Counted from the first letter of the stretch, positions 41,810 through 50,432 are shown. The stretch is DNA of 64,000 nucleotides from Leekyejoonella antrihumi (GCF_007845645.1 NZ_VCQV01000011.1:1-64000); one strand, 5' to 3'. Program-made: numbers and translations. The notes: generated from the letters alone by a model not told the origin.

Positions 41810-43765
41810 GTGACAAACACCACCGAACTTGACACACCCGCATCCTCGGGCAGCTCGAGTTCCCGCGGCTCTCTGAGCACCATGAAGCTGGACGAGCTCA
41901 AGTCGCTCGCCGGGACCATGGGCATCAGCGGAACCTCCAAGATGCGCAAGAGTGACGTGCTTGCCGCCATTCGTGAGCGCGGTGGCAAGCCGACCGGCGA
42001 GACCGCTCCCCGCCGCAGCAGCCGCCGCGCCACGGCCGGGCAGGGCAGCGCCGAGGTCAAGAGCACCGCGCCGGAGAAGGCGCCGCCGCAGGCCGATCGT
42101 GCTCCGGAGACCAACCCCGCCACCGACGCTCAGAGCGTCGCGGCTGAGAAGCCGGCGAGCCGGTCAACCTCGCAGCAGGCACCCGAGGTCCAGCCCGAGC
42201 AGGACGCCAAGCCCGAGCAGGACGCCAAGCCCGAGCAGGACGTCAAGCCCGAGCAGGACGTCAAGAAGACCGATGACGGTCAGGCCGAGGGGCGCGACCA
42301 GCGAGCCGACGGCGACCGGCGAAACCGTCAGGGCACCTCGAACCGCGAGGGCCAGAGCAACCGGCAGAACGACCGCCAGGGTGACCGGCAGAACGACCGC
42401 CAGGGTGACCGGCAGAACGACCGCCAGGGTGACCGGCAGAACGACCGCCAGGGTGACCGGCAGAACGACCGCCAGGGTGACCGGCAGAACGACCGCTGGA
42501 ACGATGACAGTGCCGGTGGCGGCCGTCGTCGGCGCCAGCGGGGACGTGACCGCAAGCGTGGCCGCGGTCGCGAGGACTTCGGTGGCGAGGTCGACACGCA
42601 GGTCCGCGAGGATGATGTGCTGGTGCCGGTTGCCGGCATCCTGGACCTGCTGGACAACTACGCCTTCGTGCGGACCAGCGGTTATCTCGCCGGTTCGAAC
42701 GACGTCTACGTGCCGCTCGGCATGGTCCGCAAGAGCGGCCTGCGCAAGGGTGACGCGATCACCGGCGCGGTCCGGGCACTGCGCGACGGCGAGCAGCCGC
42801 CGACCAGGCAGAAGTTCAATGCTCTCGTGCGCCTCGACACCGTCAACGGACTGACGATCGAGAAGGCCAAGGAGCGTGTCGAGTTCGGCAAGCTCACCCC
42901 GCTCTACCCCCAGGAGCGACTGCGCCTGGAGACCGAGCAGAACATCCTGACCACGCGGATCATCGACCTGGTCGCACCGATCGGCAAGGGGCAACGTGGC
43001 CTGATCGTCGCGCCGTCGAAGGCCGGCAAGACCATGGTCATGCAGTCACTGGCCAACGCGATCACCGCCAACAACCCGGAATGCCACCTCATGGTGGTGC
43101 TCGTCGACGAGCGCCCCGAAGAGGTCACCGAGATGCAGCGGGCGGTCAAGGGCGAGGTCATCTCCTCGACCTTCGACCGGCCGGCCACCGACCACACCGC
43201 CGTGGCCGAGCTGTCGATCGAGCGGGCCAAGCGCCTGGTCGAGATGGGCCACGACGTCGTCGTCCTGCTCGACTCGATCACCAAGCTCGGTCGTGCCTAC
43301 AACCTGGCCGCTCCGGCCAGTGGGCGCATCCTGTCCGGTGGTGTCGACAGCGCGGCTCTCTACCCGCCGAAGAAGTTCTTCGGCGCGGCCCGCAACATCG
43401 AGAACGGCGGCTCGCTCACGATCCTGGCGACCGCACTCATCGAGACCGGGTCCAAGATGGACGAGGTCATCTTCGAGGAGTTCAAGGGCACCGGCAACAT
43501 GGAGCTGCGGCTGTCGCGGCAGCTCTCCGAGCGCCGCATCTTCCCGGCGGTGGACGTCAACGCGTCCAGCACTCGTCGCGAGGAGATCCTGCTCGGTGCC
43601 GATGAGCTGAAGATCATGTGGAAACTGCGTCGGGTGCTCGCCGCGCTCGACCAGCAGCAGGGCATCGAGCTGCTGCTCGATCGGCTGCGGAAGACCAAGA
43701 GCAACCTCGAATTCCTGATGCAGGTGCAGCAGACCTCCTCGATCAAGCTGGACGACGAGGACTGA
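41810..43765 (+). CDS. rho: Transcription termination factor Rho with long disordered insert
   Basis: 651 residues against about 420 in E. coli. Residues about 20-60 are the Rho N-terminal helical domain (KLDELKSLAGTMGISGTSKM). Residues about 65-265 are an Arg/Gln/Asp/Glu-rich disordered insert, common in actinobacterial Rho, holding two perfect repeat arrays. The RNA-binding cold-shock-like domain follows (VAGILDLLDNYAFVRTSGYL) and then the ATPase: Walker A IVAPSKAGKT with Lys407, VVLLDSITKLGRAYN, and the arginine-finger region near ELRLSRQLSERRIFPA. GTG 41810 is preceded by GGGGAAGGA. The 205-bp leader may be used for autoregulation, as known for rho, though I see no clear structure. Confidence 0.96.
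   Translation: MTNTTELDTPASSGSSSSRGSLSTMKLDELKSLAGTMGISGTSKMRKSDVLAAIRERGGKPTGETAPRRSSRRATAGQGSAEVKSTAPEKAPPQADRAPETNPATDAQSVAAEKPASRSTSQQAPEVQPEQDAKPEQDAKPEQDVKPEQDVKKTDDGQAEGRDQRADGDRRNRQGTSNREGQSNRQNDRQGDRQNDRQGDRQNDRQGDRQNDRQGDRQNDRQGDRQNDRWNDDSAGGGRRRRQRGRDRKRGRGREDFGGEVDTQVREDDVLVPVAGILDLLDNYAFVRTSGYLAGSNDVYVPLGMVRKSGLRKGDAITGAVRALRDGEQPPTRQKFNALVRLDTVNGLTIEKAKERVEFGKLTPLYPQERLRLETEQNILTTRIIDLVAPIGKGQRGLIVAPSKAGKTMVMQSLANAITANNPECHLMVVLVDERPEEVTEMQRAVKGEVISSTFDRPATDHTAVAELSIERAKRLVEMGHDVVVLLDSITKLGRAYNLAAPASGRILSGGVDSAALYPPKKFFGAARNIENGGSLTILATALIETGSKMDEVIFEEFKGTGNMELRLSRQLSERRIFPAVDVNASSTRREEILLGADELKIMWKLRRVLAALDQQQGIELLLDRLRKTKSNLEFLMQVQQTSSIKLDDED
42194..42499 (+). repeat. Two tandem repeat arrays inside rho
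   Basis: Four 18-bp units (PEQDAK or PEQDVK) lie at 42194-42265. Five exact 24-bp copies plus a partial sixth lie at 42365-42499, encoding QNDRQGDR. The 24-bp copies are identical even at silent sites, which points to recent slippage. They code for the disordered linker of Rho. Confidence 0.95.
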
Positions 43766-43782
43766 CCGGCCATACCCCAGCA

Positions 43783-43818
43783 AGCCCGGCTCCCCTGCCT
43801 ACGCGGGGGAGCCGGGCT
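43783..43818 (+). terminator. Stem-loop after rho
   Basis: Inverted repeat AGCCCGGCTCCCC...GGGGGAGCCGGGCT, a 13-bp stem with a short loop, 18 bp after the rho stop. No T tract follows, so it is a GC-rich actinobacterial-type terminator or a 3' stabiliser. Confidence 0.7.
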
Positions 43819-43842
43819 GCTGCATACCACCCTCCAGATGTG

Positions 43843-43892
43843 CACGTTCGCTCCAAGGGCGCAGCTACAGCTGCGCCCTTGGAGCGAACGTG
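43843..43892. repeat. 50-bp perfect palindrome
   Basis: Two perfect 24-bp arms (CACGTTCGCTCCAAGGGCGC at the left end) with a 2-bp spacer, in the gap between rho and the convergent amidase gene. It resembles a REP-type palindrome or a terminator without T tract. Its sequence is different from the 44-bp repeat family. Confidence 0.85.
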
Positions 43893-44014
43893 GACAACTC
43901 GGAGGGGTTAACCCGGGTCCGATCGAGCGGTCCCAGGCAAACCTGCAGGACGGGGACGATCTCGCGCAGCCGACCGCGGCTCGATCCAGGCTGCGCCTGC
44001 TGCTGACGCATCGA

Positions 44015-45907
44015 TCAGTCGTGAGTCCAGGTGACGTCGTCGGCAAGGATGTACGCCACGCGGTGCCCGAAGCTGATCAGGTAGTACCTCTCCTTGCCGA
44101 TGATGTCGATGTGATCGTCCGGGGTGTCCAGGGAGAAGGTCTGAGCCTTGTAGTAGTCCGTGGGCACCTGGGCATCGGCCACGACATACTCCTGACCCGG
44201 ATCCGCGGTGTAGATCAGCGGCGCGAGCGCCTGCACGTCGTCCGGGTTGGAGTACGCCGACGCCTCCGGGTACGCGCGACCGTAGATCTTGGTCCCCGCC
44301 TGGCGGGGAGTGATCTTGCGTCCGTTCGCCACGACGCGTGCGGTCGGTGTTTTGTGAGGGTTGTAGAACCACGCCTGCAGGCCGAGATACCAGATCGCGG
44401 TCCAGTCATCCGACACGTCGGCGACCACGAAGTCCACCCCGGCTGCCGCACGGGCACTGATGTCGGAGACGTAGGTGCTTGCAGGCTGACCGTCCTGGTG
44501 CAGCCCGATGTCGTTGACCAGGGGCGCCGAGTTGGACGGGCCGGTGCGCAGCGTCACGAAGTTCGTGCCCTGGATCGGACAGGCCGCACCGGGGTCGGTG
44601 CCGCACCCGCTGACCGGCTGGCGGTTGTCGTCGAACCCGGGCAGGATGCGCACGACGTCGCCCCTGTGCACGGGCCGGTGTGAGGTCCCGTGGTGTAATG
44701 GCGCACCCAGCAGCTCGAAGTAGTGTTCCCAGTCCCAGTAGGGACCCGGGTCCCAGTGCATTCCGGGTATGTAGGGCGTCGCGATAGCCGGCACCTGGTC
44801 GTGACCGATGATGTGCTCGCGGTCCATCGGGATGCAGTACTCCCGACACAGGTAGGAGACCAGTCGCGCCGAGTTGCGGTAGAGCGACTCGGTGTACCAG
44901 GTGGCACCGGTCGCGGCATACCCTTCGTGCTCCACGCCGATCGCATGCATGTTGACGTACCAGTTGCCGGCGTGCCAGCCGATGTCCTTCGGGTGCAGGT
45001 GCTGGGCGATGTGCCCGTCGGCCGACCGCACGGTGTAGTTCCATGCCAGGTAGGTCGGGTCCTGCACCAGCTCGATCGCCGAGGCATACGACCCCTCCGT
45101 GTCGTGGATGACCAGCTGGTTGAGGGTCGGGCTCTTCGGGCGGAAGCCGAGGTCGTGGTTGCCGTAGTCGCCGGGGTTGGGGCCGTACTGCTCGTAGGGA
45201 GCCTCGATCCACTCCACGTCGAGACCGCGGGGTGCGTCGATGGGGCCGTTCTGACGGTGGCGCTGGGACTCCTCGACTCGCCTGGTGATGACTGTGCGCT
45301 GCGGTGTGACATTGCCGACGCGGGTGGGGGCCAGCGACAGGGTGACTCCGGAGGTCTTCTTGCTGGTGCCGTTGCGAAGGTCGATCATCACGTCGTCGGC
45401 GAACGTCCGCTCACCGCTGGCGGAGGTGAACCCACTCGACGTGGCGATCGCGGCATACCAGGTGGCGGGATCGGTGGCGGTGCCCGTTGAATGCCCCAGC
45501 TGCTTCTGGTTGGCCGCGATCACCGCGGCCGCTCCGGCGATGTTGGCGGCCGGATCGGTGCGCAGTGCCTCCTTCGACAGTCCGGTCAGCTTTGCCGCCT
45601 GCCCGAGGGTGTCGATGACGGCCGCGCCGTCCTTGCCGGCCGCGCGGCGTGCCTGCTGGGCGGCGGCGCCGTCGATCAGGTGCATCGGGCCATAACCGAG
45701 ACTGGTGCTCGGTGCTCCGGCGTGGTCCTCCCAGCGGCTCTGCCCGTAGGCGACTGCCGCGAGCACGGACGCGGGTACGCCGTACTTGGTTGCCGCGGCC
45801 GCGAACTGGTCATGCTCGTCGATCGCGAAAGCCGGGGAGGCGGCTGCCACGAGTGGGACGGCGAGACTGGCTACCAGGAAGTTGCGACGCGAGATGGGGT
45901 TGGCCAT
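44015..45907 (-). CDS. Tat-exported N-acetylmuramoyl-L-alanine amidase (Amidase_2 type)
   Basis: About 630 residues from ATG 45907, chosen for the preceding GGAGG and the twin-arginine signal (ISRRNFLVASLAVPLVAA). Residues about 35-200 are an all-alpha region (FAAAATKYGVPASVLAAVAY) resembling a lytic-transglycosylase-like or peptidoglycan-binding module. The zinc amidase domain follows with QLVIHDTEGS (metal His), HLHPKDIGWHAGNWYVN and GVEHEGYAA, and a second His in IIGHDQVP. The C-terminal 200 residues look like SH3-type repeats. It should cut between MurNAc and the stem peptide in the wall. It is not close to a phage gene, so a housekeeping or predatory role is likely. Confidence 0.87.
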   Translation of the reverse strand: MANPISRRNFLVASLAVPLVAAASPAFAIDEHDQFAAAATKYGVPASVLAAVAYGQSRWEDHAGAPSTSLGYGPMHLIDGAAAQQARRAAGKDGAAVIDTLGQAAKLTGLSKEALRTDPAANIAGAAAVIAANQKQLGHSTGTATDPATWYAAIATSSGFTSASGERTFADDVMIDLRNGTSKKTSGVTLSLAPTRVGNVTPQRTVITRRVEESQRHRQNGPIDAPRGLDVEWIEAPYEQYGPNPGDYGNHDLGFRPKSPTLNQLVIHDTEGSYASAIELVQDPTYLAWNYTVRSADGHIAQHLHPKDIGWHAGNWYVNMHAIGVEHEGYAATGATWYTESLYRNSARLVSYLCREYCIPMDREHIIGHDQVPAIATPYIPGMHWDPGPYWDWEHYFELLGAPLHHGTSHRPVHRGDVVRILPGFDDNRQPVSGCGTDPGAACPIQGTNFVTLRTGPSNSAPLVNDIGLHQDGQPASTYVSDISARAAAGVDFVVADVSDDWTAIWYLGLQAWFYNPHKTPTARVVANGRKITPRQAGTKIYGRAYPEASAYSNPDDVQALAPLIYTADPGQEYVVADAQVPTDYYKAQTFSLDTPDDHIDIIGKERYYLISFGHRVAYILADDVTWTHD

Positions 45908-46030
45908 GGTGCCTCCGGTGGGCTGCAGACAGCGAATCAGGGGAGTGAACGACAGATCGTCCAGAAGATCACTCTGGCACCGACGCGGTGGCGATAGGAG
46001 TTTCCGTGCCACTCAAATTTGCGAAACTCA

Positions 46031-46640
46031 TTATCCGGGTGGTCCGGCGTCGATGCGGCGATGCAGCTCCGCGACACCGTCCGGGCCTTCCGGCAGGTCC
46101 CACCAGCTTTCGACCCACCATGTCACGCCGGCGTCCGCCCGCAGTATGGCGACGATCGTGCCGAACGACTCGAGGTCGAGGCCCGAGCTACCTTCTGCGC
46201 CGCCCGCCACGGCCCGGAAGCTGCCCTGGCAGCGGGCGGCGCGGGCCAGCGACGGCTGCGAGCGCCGGCCCGCCACCATCGCGCCGACCAGCCATACCGG
46301 GTGATGCGGCCGTTGCACCGGTGGCGGTGGTTCGAGCTCGGTGACGACCCGGGTGGCCAGGTCCCAGGGCGCTGCCCTGCGTGCGGTGGTGGCCGGGGAA
46401 CACCGCAGACGGCAGCAGGACGAAGTTCACGCCATCGAGGACCATCTTGCTCGACGTCAGATCGAGGCGAACGGTGGCCGGAGCCTTCACCTTGGGCCGA
46501 ACGCCTATCGGGCGGCGCACTGCTTGCAGATCGCTGGAAGCGCACCCGTGGTGGTTCGGCGGCGATGTTCCAGATCGATGCAGGTCTGCTTCGACGCCGG
46601 CGGCAGGGGCAAGATAAGCAGGACAGGATGACGTGCCACA
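46031..46640 (-). pseudogene. Unrecognised gene, coding signal split between frames
   Basis: On the minus strand three stretches look coding by their G/C third positions, but they lie in different frames. About 46640-46508 reads VLLILPLPPASKQTC and ends ICKQCAAR before a TAG. About 46520-46400 reads VRLDLTSSKMVLDGVNFVLL. About 46360-46033 reads WDLATRVVTELEPPPPVQ and ends WWDLPEGPDGVAELHRRI. The first and third share a frame. One missing base near 46508 and one extra or two missing near 46390 would join them. I recognise no domain. It is either a decayed gene or a gene with sequence errors, and the 5' limit is uncertain. Confidence 0.4.
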
Positions 46641-46654
46641 CCCGAGGAGGTGCC

Positions 46655-46789
46655 ATGACTCGAACCCGGCCGGCGCTCATGGATCTGCCGCAACGACGGC
46701 AGGACGGCAGCTCCGGCTGCGACGTCGCCGTTCTGCATACCATCGGACCTGACGACCGCCGGGTCGGACGGCCCGATGGTCGCCGTTAG
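46655..46789 (+). CDS. 44-codon leader ORF overlapping the DMT gene start
   Basis: ATG 46655 has an ideal ribosome site, GAGGAGG, 4 nt upstream. The product (MTRTRPALMDLPQRRQDGSS, Arg-rich) resembles nothing I know. It ends 14 nt inside the next gene, whose own start at 46776 has no evident ribosome site. The simplest reading is a translated leader that feeds ribosomes to the membrane protein gene. It could also be a chance ORF. Confidence 0.4.
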   Translation: MTRTRPALMDLPQRRQDGSSGCDVAVLHTIGPDDRRVGRPDGRR

Positions 46790-47657
46790 TCTCGTGCTCG
46801 CCGTAGGAGCCGCTGGATGCAACGCTGCCTCCAGCGTCCTGCAGCGCAAGGCCAACCGTGACCAGCCTCCTGGCCGCGAGTTCGGGCCGGGCCTACTGCT
46901 GGATCTGCTGCGGCACCCGCAGTGGCTGCTCGGCGGGCTGGCGATGATCGTCTCGTTCCTGCTGCAGGCCGCCGCGCTGGACCAGGGCGCGTTGTCCGCC
47001 GTCGAGCCGGTTCTCGTCCTCGAACTGCCGATGACCTTCGTGCTCGCGTCGATCGTGTTCTCGCACCGGCTGTCGCTGCGAGATTGGGTGGCCAGTGCGC
47101 TGATGGCCGGCGGGCTCGCATTGTTCATCGCTGTGCTCGCCCCGCACGGCGGCGCCACCGCCTCGATGTCCACATGGACCGCCGTCACTGCGACGGCCGC
47201 GACGGCCGCCGGGGTCGCTGCTCTGATCCTCGCCGGGCACCTGGCTCGAGGCCAGGCGAGAGCCGCGCTGTTCGGCCTCGCGGCCGGCAGCGGCTTCGGG
47301 CTCACTGCATCGCTGATCAAGGTGTCGGTGACCCGGCTGACCGACGACGGGATCGGCGCGGCATTCCAAACCTGGGAGACCTACGGCTTCGTGCTCACTG
47401 GCCTCATCTCGGTGGTTCTGATCCAGGCAGCCCTGCACGCCGGCACCCTGGTCGCCGCCCAGCCGGGCATCACCCTGCTCGATCCGCTGGTCTCGCTGCT
47501 GTGGGGGACGGTGGTGCTGGGCGAGACGACGCGGGTCGGTCCGATCCTGTCACTGGCGGTGTTCGCAGCGGCCTCCATCGTGGGCGGCGTCCTGTTGCTC
47601 GTGCGCTCGTCGTCCGCGCATCTCACCGGGATCGCCGACGCGGGTTCGACCACCTGA
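46776..47657 (+). CDS. DMT-superfamily membrane protein (EamA-like), first of a pair
   Basis: A 293-residue membrane protein with about nine to ten helices and two internal EamA-like halves. VSFLLQAAALDQGALSAVEPVLVLELPMTFVLAS is the family pattern at the end of the first half, and TLVAAQPGITLLDPLVSLLWGTVVLGE is its counterpart in the second. Such proteins move small metabolites or, in the NIPA-like branch, divalent cations. The substrate is unknown. Translation probably depends on the leader ORF. The stop overlaps the next gene by 1 nt (TGATG). Confidence 0.8.
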   Translation: MVAVSLVLAVGAAGCNAASSVLQRKANRDQPPGREFGPGLLLDLLRHPQWLLGGLAMIVSFLLQAAALDQGALSAVEPVLVLELPMTFVLASIVFSHRLSLRDWVASALMAGGLALFIAVLAPHGGATASMSTWTAVTATAATAAGVAALILAGHLARGQARAALFGLAAGSGFGLTASLIKVSVTRLTDDGIGAAFQTWETYGFVLTGLISVVLIQAALHAGTLVAAQPGITLLDPLVSLLWGTVVLGETTRVGPILSLAVFAAASIVGGVLLLVRSSSAHLTGIADAGSTT

Positions 47658-48553
47658 TGGTCTTCGTCGTCGGGGTTCTGGCCGCGCTGCTCTTCGGACT
47701 CGGCTGGGTGCTTCAGCAGCGCGTAGCGGCGCATGCGGCATTGTCGGAGCTGCTGTCCTACCGGTTGCTGCTGCACCTGATGCGCATCCGCGAATGGTGG
47801 TTCGGCATCGGCGCGATGGTTTGCGGGCAGCTGCTCGGAGGCTTGGCGTTGCAACTCGGGCCGGTGGCGTTGGTCGAGCCTCTGCTGTCGACGAACCTGC
47901 TGTTCGCGTTCTTGATCGCGGGGGCGATGAGTCGTCGCCGACCGCGGTGGCACGAGGTCGGAGGTGCGCTTCTCCTGTCAGCGGCGCTCGGCGTGTTCAT
48001 CGCCGTCGGCGACCCGCAGGCGCCGAAGCACCCCACGGCGTCGTGGAGCGTCGGTCTGCTGGCGGTGTGCATTGTCGCCGGCGTCGTGTTCACACTCGTC
48101 GCGGTGGCCAAGTCGCGCGGCATGAGTCACTTGGCCACCGAGGCCGTGCTGCTCGCGTCCGCGGCCGGAATCCTCTATGGGATGCAGGACGTCAGCACCC
48201 AGGCGGCACTGATCAAGTTCGACGACCGCGGGCTGATGTTCTTGATCAACTCTCCGTGGGCCTACATCGTCGTCGGCGCCGCGGCCTGCGGGATCCTTCT
48301 CTCGCAGAGCGCGTTCCGCGCCGCGAGCCTGGATTTCTCGCTCCCGCCGACGGCGGTCGCCGAGCCGATCGTGGGCATCCTGCTCGGCGTTTTCATCCTC
48401 GACGACACCCTGGCGGTTGCCCCGGGCGACCTGGCGGTCGAGTCGCTCTGCGTGGTTGCGATGGTCGTCGGCACCGTCTTGATCGGCCGATCCGACATGC
48501 TCGCCGTGCACCACAGGAGCGACGAGCGCCACGTCAAACCTGGGGGCGACTGA
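47657..48553 (+). CDS. DMT-superfamily membrane protein (EamA-like), second of a pair
   Basis: About 298 residues from ATG 47657; the open frame upstream is only shadow of the first gene. The same family and layout as its neighbour: QLLGGLALQLGPVALVEPLLSTNLLFA in the first half and LDFSLPPTAVAEPIVGILLGVFIL in the second. The pair is translationally coupled, which fits a heterodimeric transporter. Paired DMT proteins of this type are common in actinobacteria without known substrates. Confidence 0.8.
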   Translation: MVFVVGVLAALLFGLGWVLQQRVAAHAALSELLSYRLLLHLMRIREWWFGIGAMVCGQLLGGLALQLGPVALVEPLLSTNLLFAFLIAGAMSRRRPRWHEVGGALLLSAALGVFIAVGDPQAPKHPTASWSVGLLAVCIVAGVVFTLVAVAKSRGMSHLATEAVLLASAAGILYGMQDVSTQAALIKFDDRGLMFLINSPWAYIVVGAAACGILLSQSAFRAASLDFSLPPTAVAEPIVGILLGVFILDDTLAVAPGDLAVESLCVVAMVVGTVLIGRSDMLAVHHRSDERHVKPGGD

Positions 48554-49111
48554 AGCGAGTCTCCAGCGACACCGATCGACCTGAGCGTCCTTCGTCAGGC
48601 GCCACGAGCCGGCGTCTGCTGCGCCCACGGAAAGTTGTCGTGGGTGAGGCGGGAAGTTGCGTCCGCCGGATCGAATAGGTTGCTCCGGGTGCAACGTCCG
48701 TGCGATTGCCGGCCACTTACGGGGTGACACGTTCACTACATCGGAGGAGAGAAATCGTGCTCGACGAGGAACTTGATGCCTTGCTGCAGGAGGCGCGACC
48801 GACCGTATCGGGTGAGGCAGCCGTCACCGCGGCGCGCCCCGCTTCCGCCCAAGAAGACCGCTGCCGGTCGCCGATGATCGGCTCCGTCACCGTAGAACTG
48901 GCAATGGGACGTTCCGCGAAATCGACGTGTTCCAGGTGGATGGGCAAGCCGCGCTCCAAGAGGTCTTCCACGTCCACCTGCACGTGTTCCCGCGCTTCGC
49001 CGGAGATGGGCTCAGGGCCGAGTGCATCCTTCGGATGGGCCCCTTTCCCGTGCGCCGAAAACCGCGATCTCTCCGTATGCGGACGCGGCCCGACCGCGAT
49101 GTCAGACTTGG
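48554..49111 (+). pseudogene. Gene debris: truncated ORF and HIT-family remnant
   Basis: This 558-bp region has no intact gene. At 48757 a GTG with GGAGGAGAG upstream starts LDEELDALLQEARPTVSGEA, which loses coding character after about 45 codons. From about 48903 another frame reads GTFREIDVFQVDGQAALQEVFHV-type sequence, with the histidine triad HVHLHV (about 48970-48990) followed by FPRFAGDG. This is the C-terminal active site of a HIT-family nucleotide hydrolase without its N-terminal half. I conclude it is a decaying fragment. 48554-48756 shows nothing I can name. Confidence 0.55.
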
Positions 49112-49465
49112 ATGATGAAAGCGGTAGAGGTCATCACCAACGTGCACACCGACGACGTCGAGCGGGCGAGGGAGTTCTTTGGGTTCCTCGGGCTGACCGA
49201 AGACGGAATGAATCAGGGTTGGGTGGCCCGGTTCACCTCCGCGGACTCGGGCGCGTGCGTTCAGGTCGTGACCCGGGATGCGACGGCGCCAGAAGACTCC
49301 GTCATGACCATCAAGGTCGATGACGTCGATGCAGCATACGCGGAGGCGCAACAACGAGGATATGAAATCGTGCACCCGATCACCGACGAGCCGTGGGGTA
49401 TTCGTCGATTCTTCGTCCGGAGCCCTGATGGGCAGGTGATCAATGTCGCCCGGCATCGCGTGTGA
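49112..49465 (+). CDS. VOC (glyoxalase/bleomycin-resistance) family protein
   Basis: 117 residues from the tandem ATGs at 49112/49115. A single vicinal-oxygen-chelate module: VEVITNVHTDDVERAREFFGFLGL at the start and IRRFFVRSPDGQVINVARHRV at the end, where GQVINV is the typical last strand. Proteins of this type act as metalloenzymes or binding proteins. The N-terminal His is in NVHTDD, but the usual metal Glu near the end is replaced (QVIN), so it may be a binding protein rather than an enzyme. Confidence 0.82.
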   Translation: MMKAVEVITNVHTDDVERAREFFGFLGLTEDGMNQGWVARFTSADSGACVQVVTRDATAPEDSVMTIKVDDVDAAYAEAQQRGYEIVHPITDEPWGIRRFFVRSPDGQVINVARHRV

Positions 49466-49558
49466 GTGAAGACTGCACCTCGGTCACTGCCAGGTCGCCG
49501 CAAGTGGATCGCCCGGCGGGCGCGGGGTTCGACTCGGTGATAGTCCATCATTGGTCGC

Positions 49559-50026
49559 GTGATCGAGGTTCGAGAGCTGGAGCCGGACGACTGGCGGCTG
49601 TGGCGGCGCCTGCGCCAGGCGGCGCTGGCGGACGCACCCGAAGCGTTCGGGTCCGCTCTGGCGGACTGGACCGGCACCGGAGACACCGAGGAGCGGTGGC
49701 GGGCGCGGCTGGAGGATGTGCCGGTGAACCTGGTCATGACACTGGATGGCGCGCCGGCGGGAATGGTCAGCGTGGCTGCGCCCGATGCCCACGGCATGGT
49801 CGAGCTGATCTCGATGTGGGTTGCGCCCGAGGCGAGAGGCCGCAGTGTCGGCGACGAGGCTGTTCGCCAGGCCATCGCGTGGGCGACCCAGCGGTTCCCG
49901 AGCTGCCGCATGTCGCTGTCGGTCAAGACGGGTAATCGCCATGCGGTCGCGCTGTACCAGCGTCACGGATTCGTGGACGCCGGGCCCTCACCAGACGACG
50001 CCGACGAACGCCGCATGTGTCGGTGA
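49559..50026 (+). CDS. GNAT-family N-acetyltransferase
   Basis: 155 residues. A full single GNAT fold: IEVRELEPDDWRLWRRLR at the start, the acetyl-CoA site in LISMWVAPEARGRSVGDEAV (R-x-x-x-x-G/A pattern) and the C-terminal NRHAVALYQRHGFVDAGPS, typical of RimI/YjaB-like members. The GTG start is at 49559. The last six residues are reduced (ERRMCR). Substrate unknown. No operon partner; rpmE follows after 180 bp. Confidence 0.88.
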   Translation: MIEVRELEPDDWRLWRRLRQAALADAPEAFGSALADWTGTGDTEERWRARLEDVPVNLVMTLDGAPAGMVSVAAPDAHGMVELISMWVAPEARGRSVGDEAVRQAIAWATQRFPSCRMSLSVKTGNRHAVALYQRHGFVDAGPSPDDADERRMCR

Positions 50027-50100
50027 ACGATCGTTCTCTACCTGCATCGATGCTCGCCGCGATCGGTGACGGTCGGGAATGAACTGGGAACGGTTCTCGT

Positions 50101-50130
50101 TTGGACCGATGTCTGCCTTTCTGGCAGAAT
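50101..50130 (+). promoter_or_regulatory. Likely promoter of the rpmE-prfA-prmC operon
   Basis: TTGGAC at 50101-50106 and CAGAAT at 50125-50130 with an 18-bp spacer, 77 bp before the rpmE start. A sigma-70-like match of moderate quality. Confidence 0.45.
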
Positions 50131-50206
50131 TGTCCGCTGGTCACCGGTTCACGTTGGGCATCCGCTCAGACGACCCGGCGACACTCACCCAGCAAGGAGC
50201 GTTCCC

Positions 50207-50422
50207 GTGAAGAAAGACCTTCACCCCACCTACATTCCCACCACGGTGACCTGCACCTGTGGTGCGACGTTCGAGACCCGCAGCACTGCTGCGGACGGCA
50301 AGATCAGCGCCGACGTGTGCTCGAAGTGTCACCCCTTCTACACCGGCAAGCAGAAGATTCTGGACACGGGTGGCCGGGTCGCTCGCTTCCAGCAGCGCTA
50401 CGGCAAGAAGACCGCCAAGTAG
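50207..50422 (+). CDS. rpmE: 50S ribosomal protein L31, zinc-binding form
   Basis: 71 residues from GTG 50207, with AAGGAG 8 nt upstream. The sequence [20 protein letters not shown] and the later [13 protein letters not shown] hold the four cysteines of the zinc-binding (C+) type of L31, so it is the zinc-replete form rather than the C- paralogue. It is followed by a strong terminator-like hairpin and a copy of the 44-bp repeat, then prfA. The rpmE-prfA-prmC order is conserved in actinobacteria. Confidence 0.97.
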   Translation: MKKDLHPTYIPTTVTCTCGATFETRSTAADGKISADVCSKCHPFYTGKQKILDTGGRVARFQQRYGKKTAK

Positions 50423-50432
50423 CTTTGCCGCA

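Noticed and set aside
42365-42499. Regular 24-bp repeats as a CRISPR array
   Set aside because: The units are contiguous without spacers and in frame within rho; no cas genes nearby.
44015-45907. Prophage endolysin as an explanation for the amidase
   Set aside because: It has a Tat signal and extra wall-type domains, and no holin, capsid or integrase gene is nearby.
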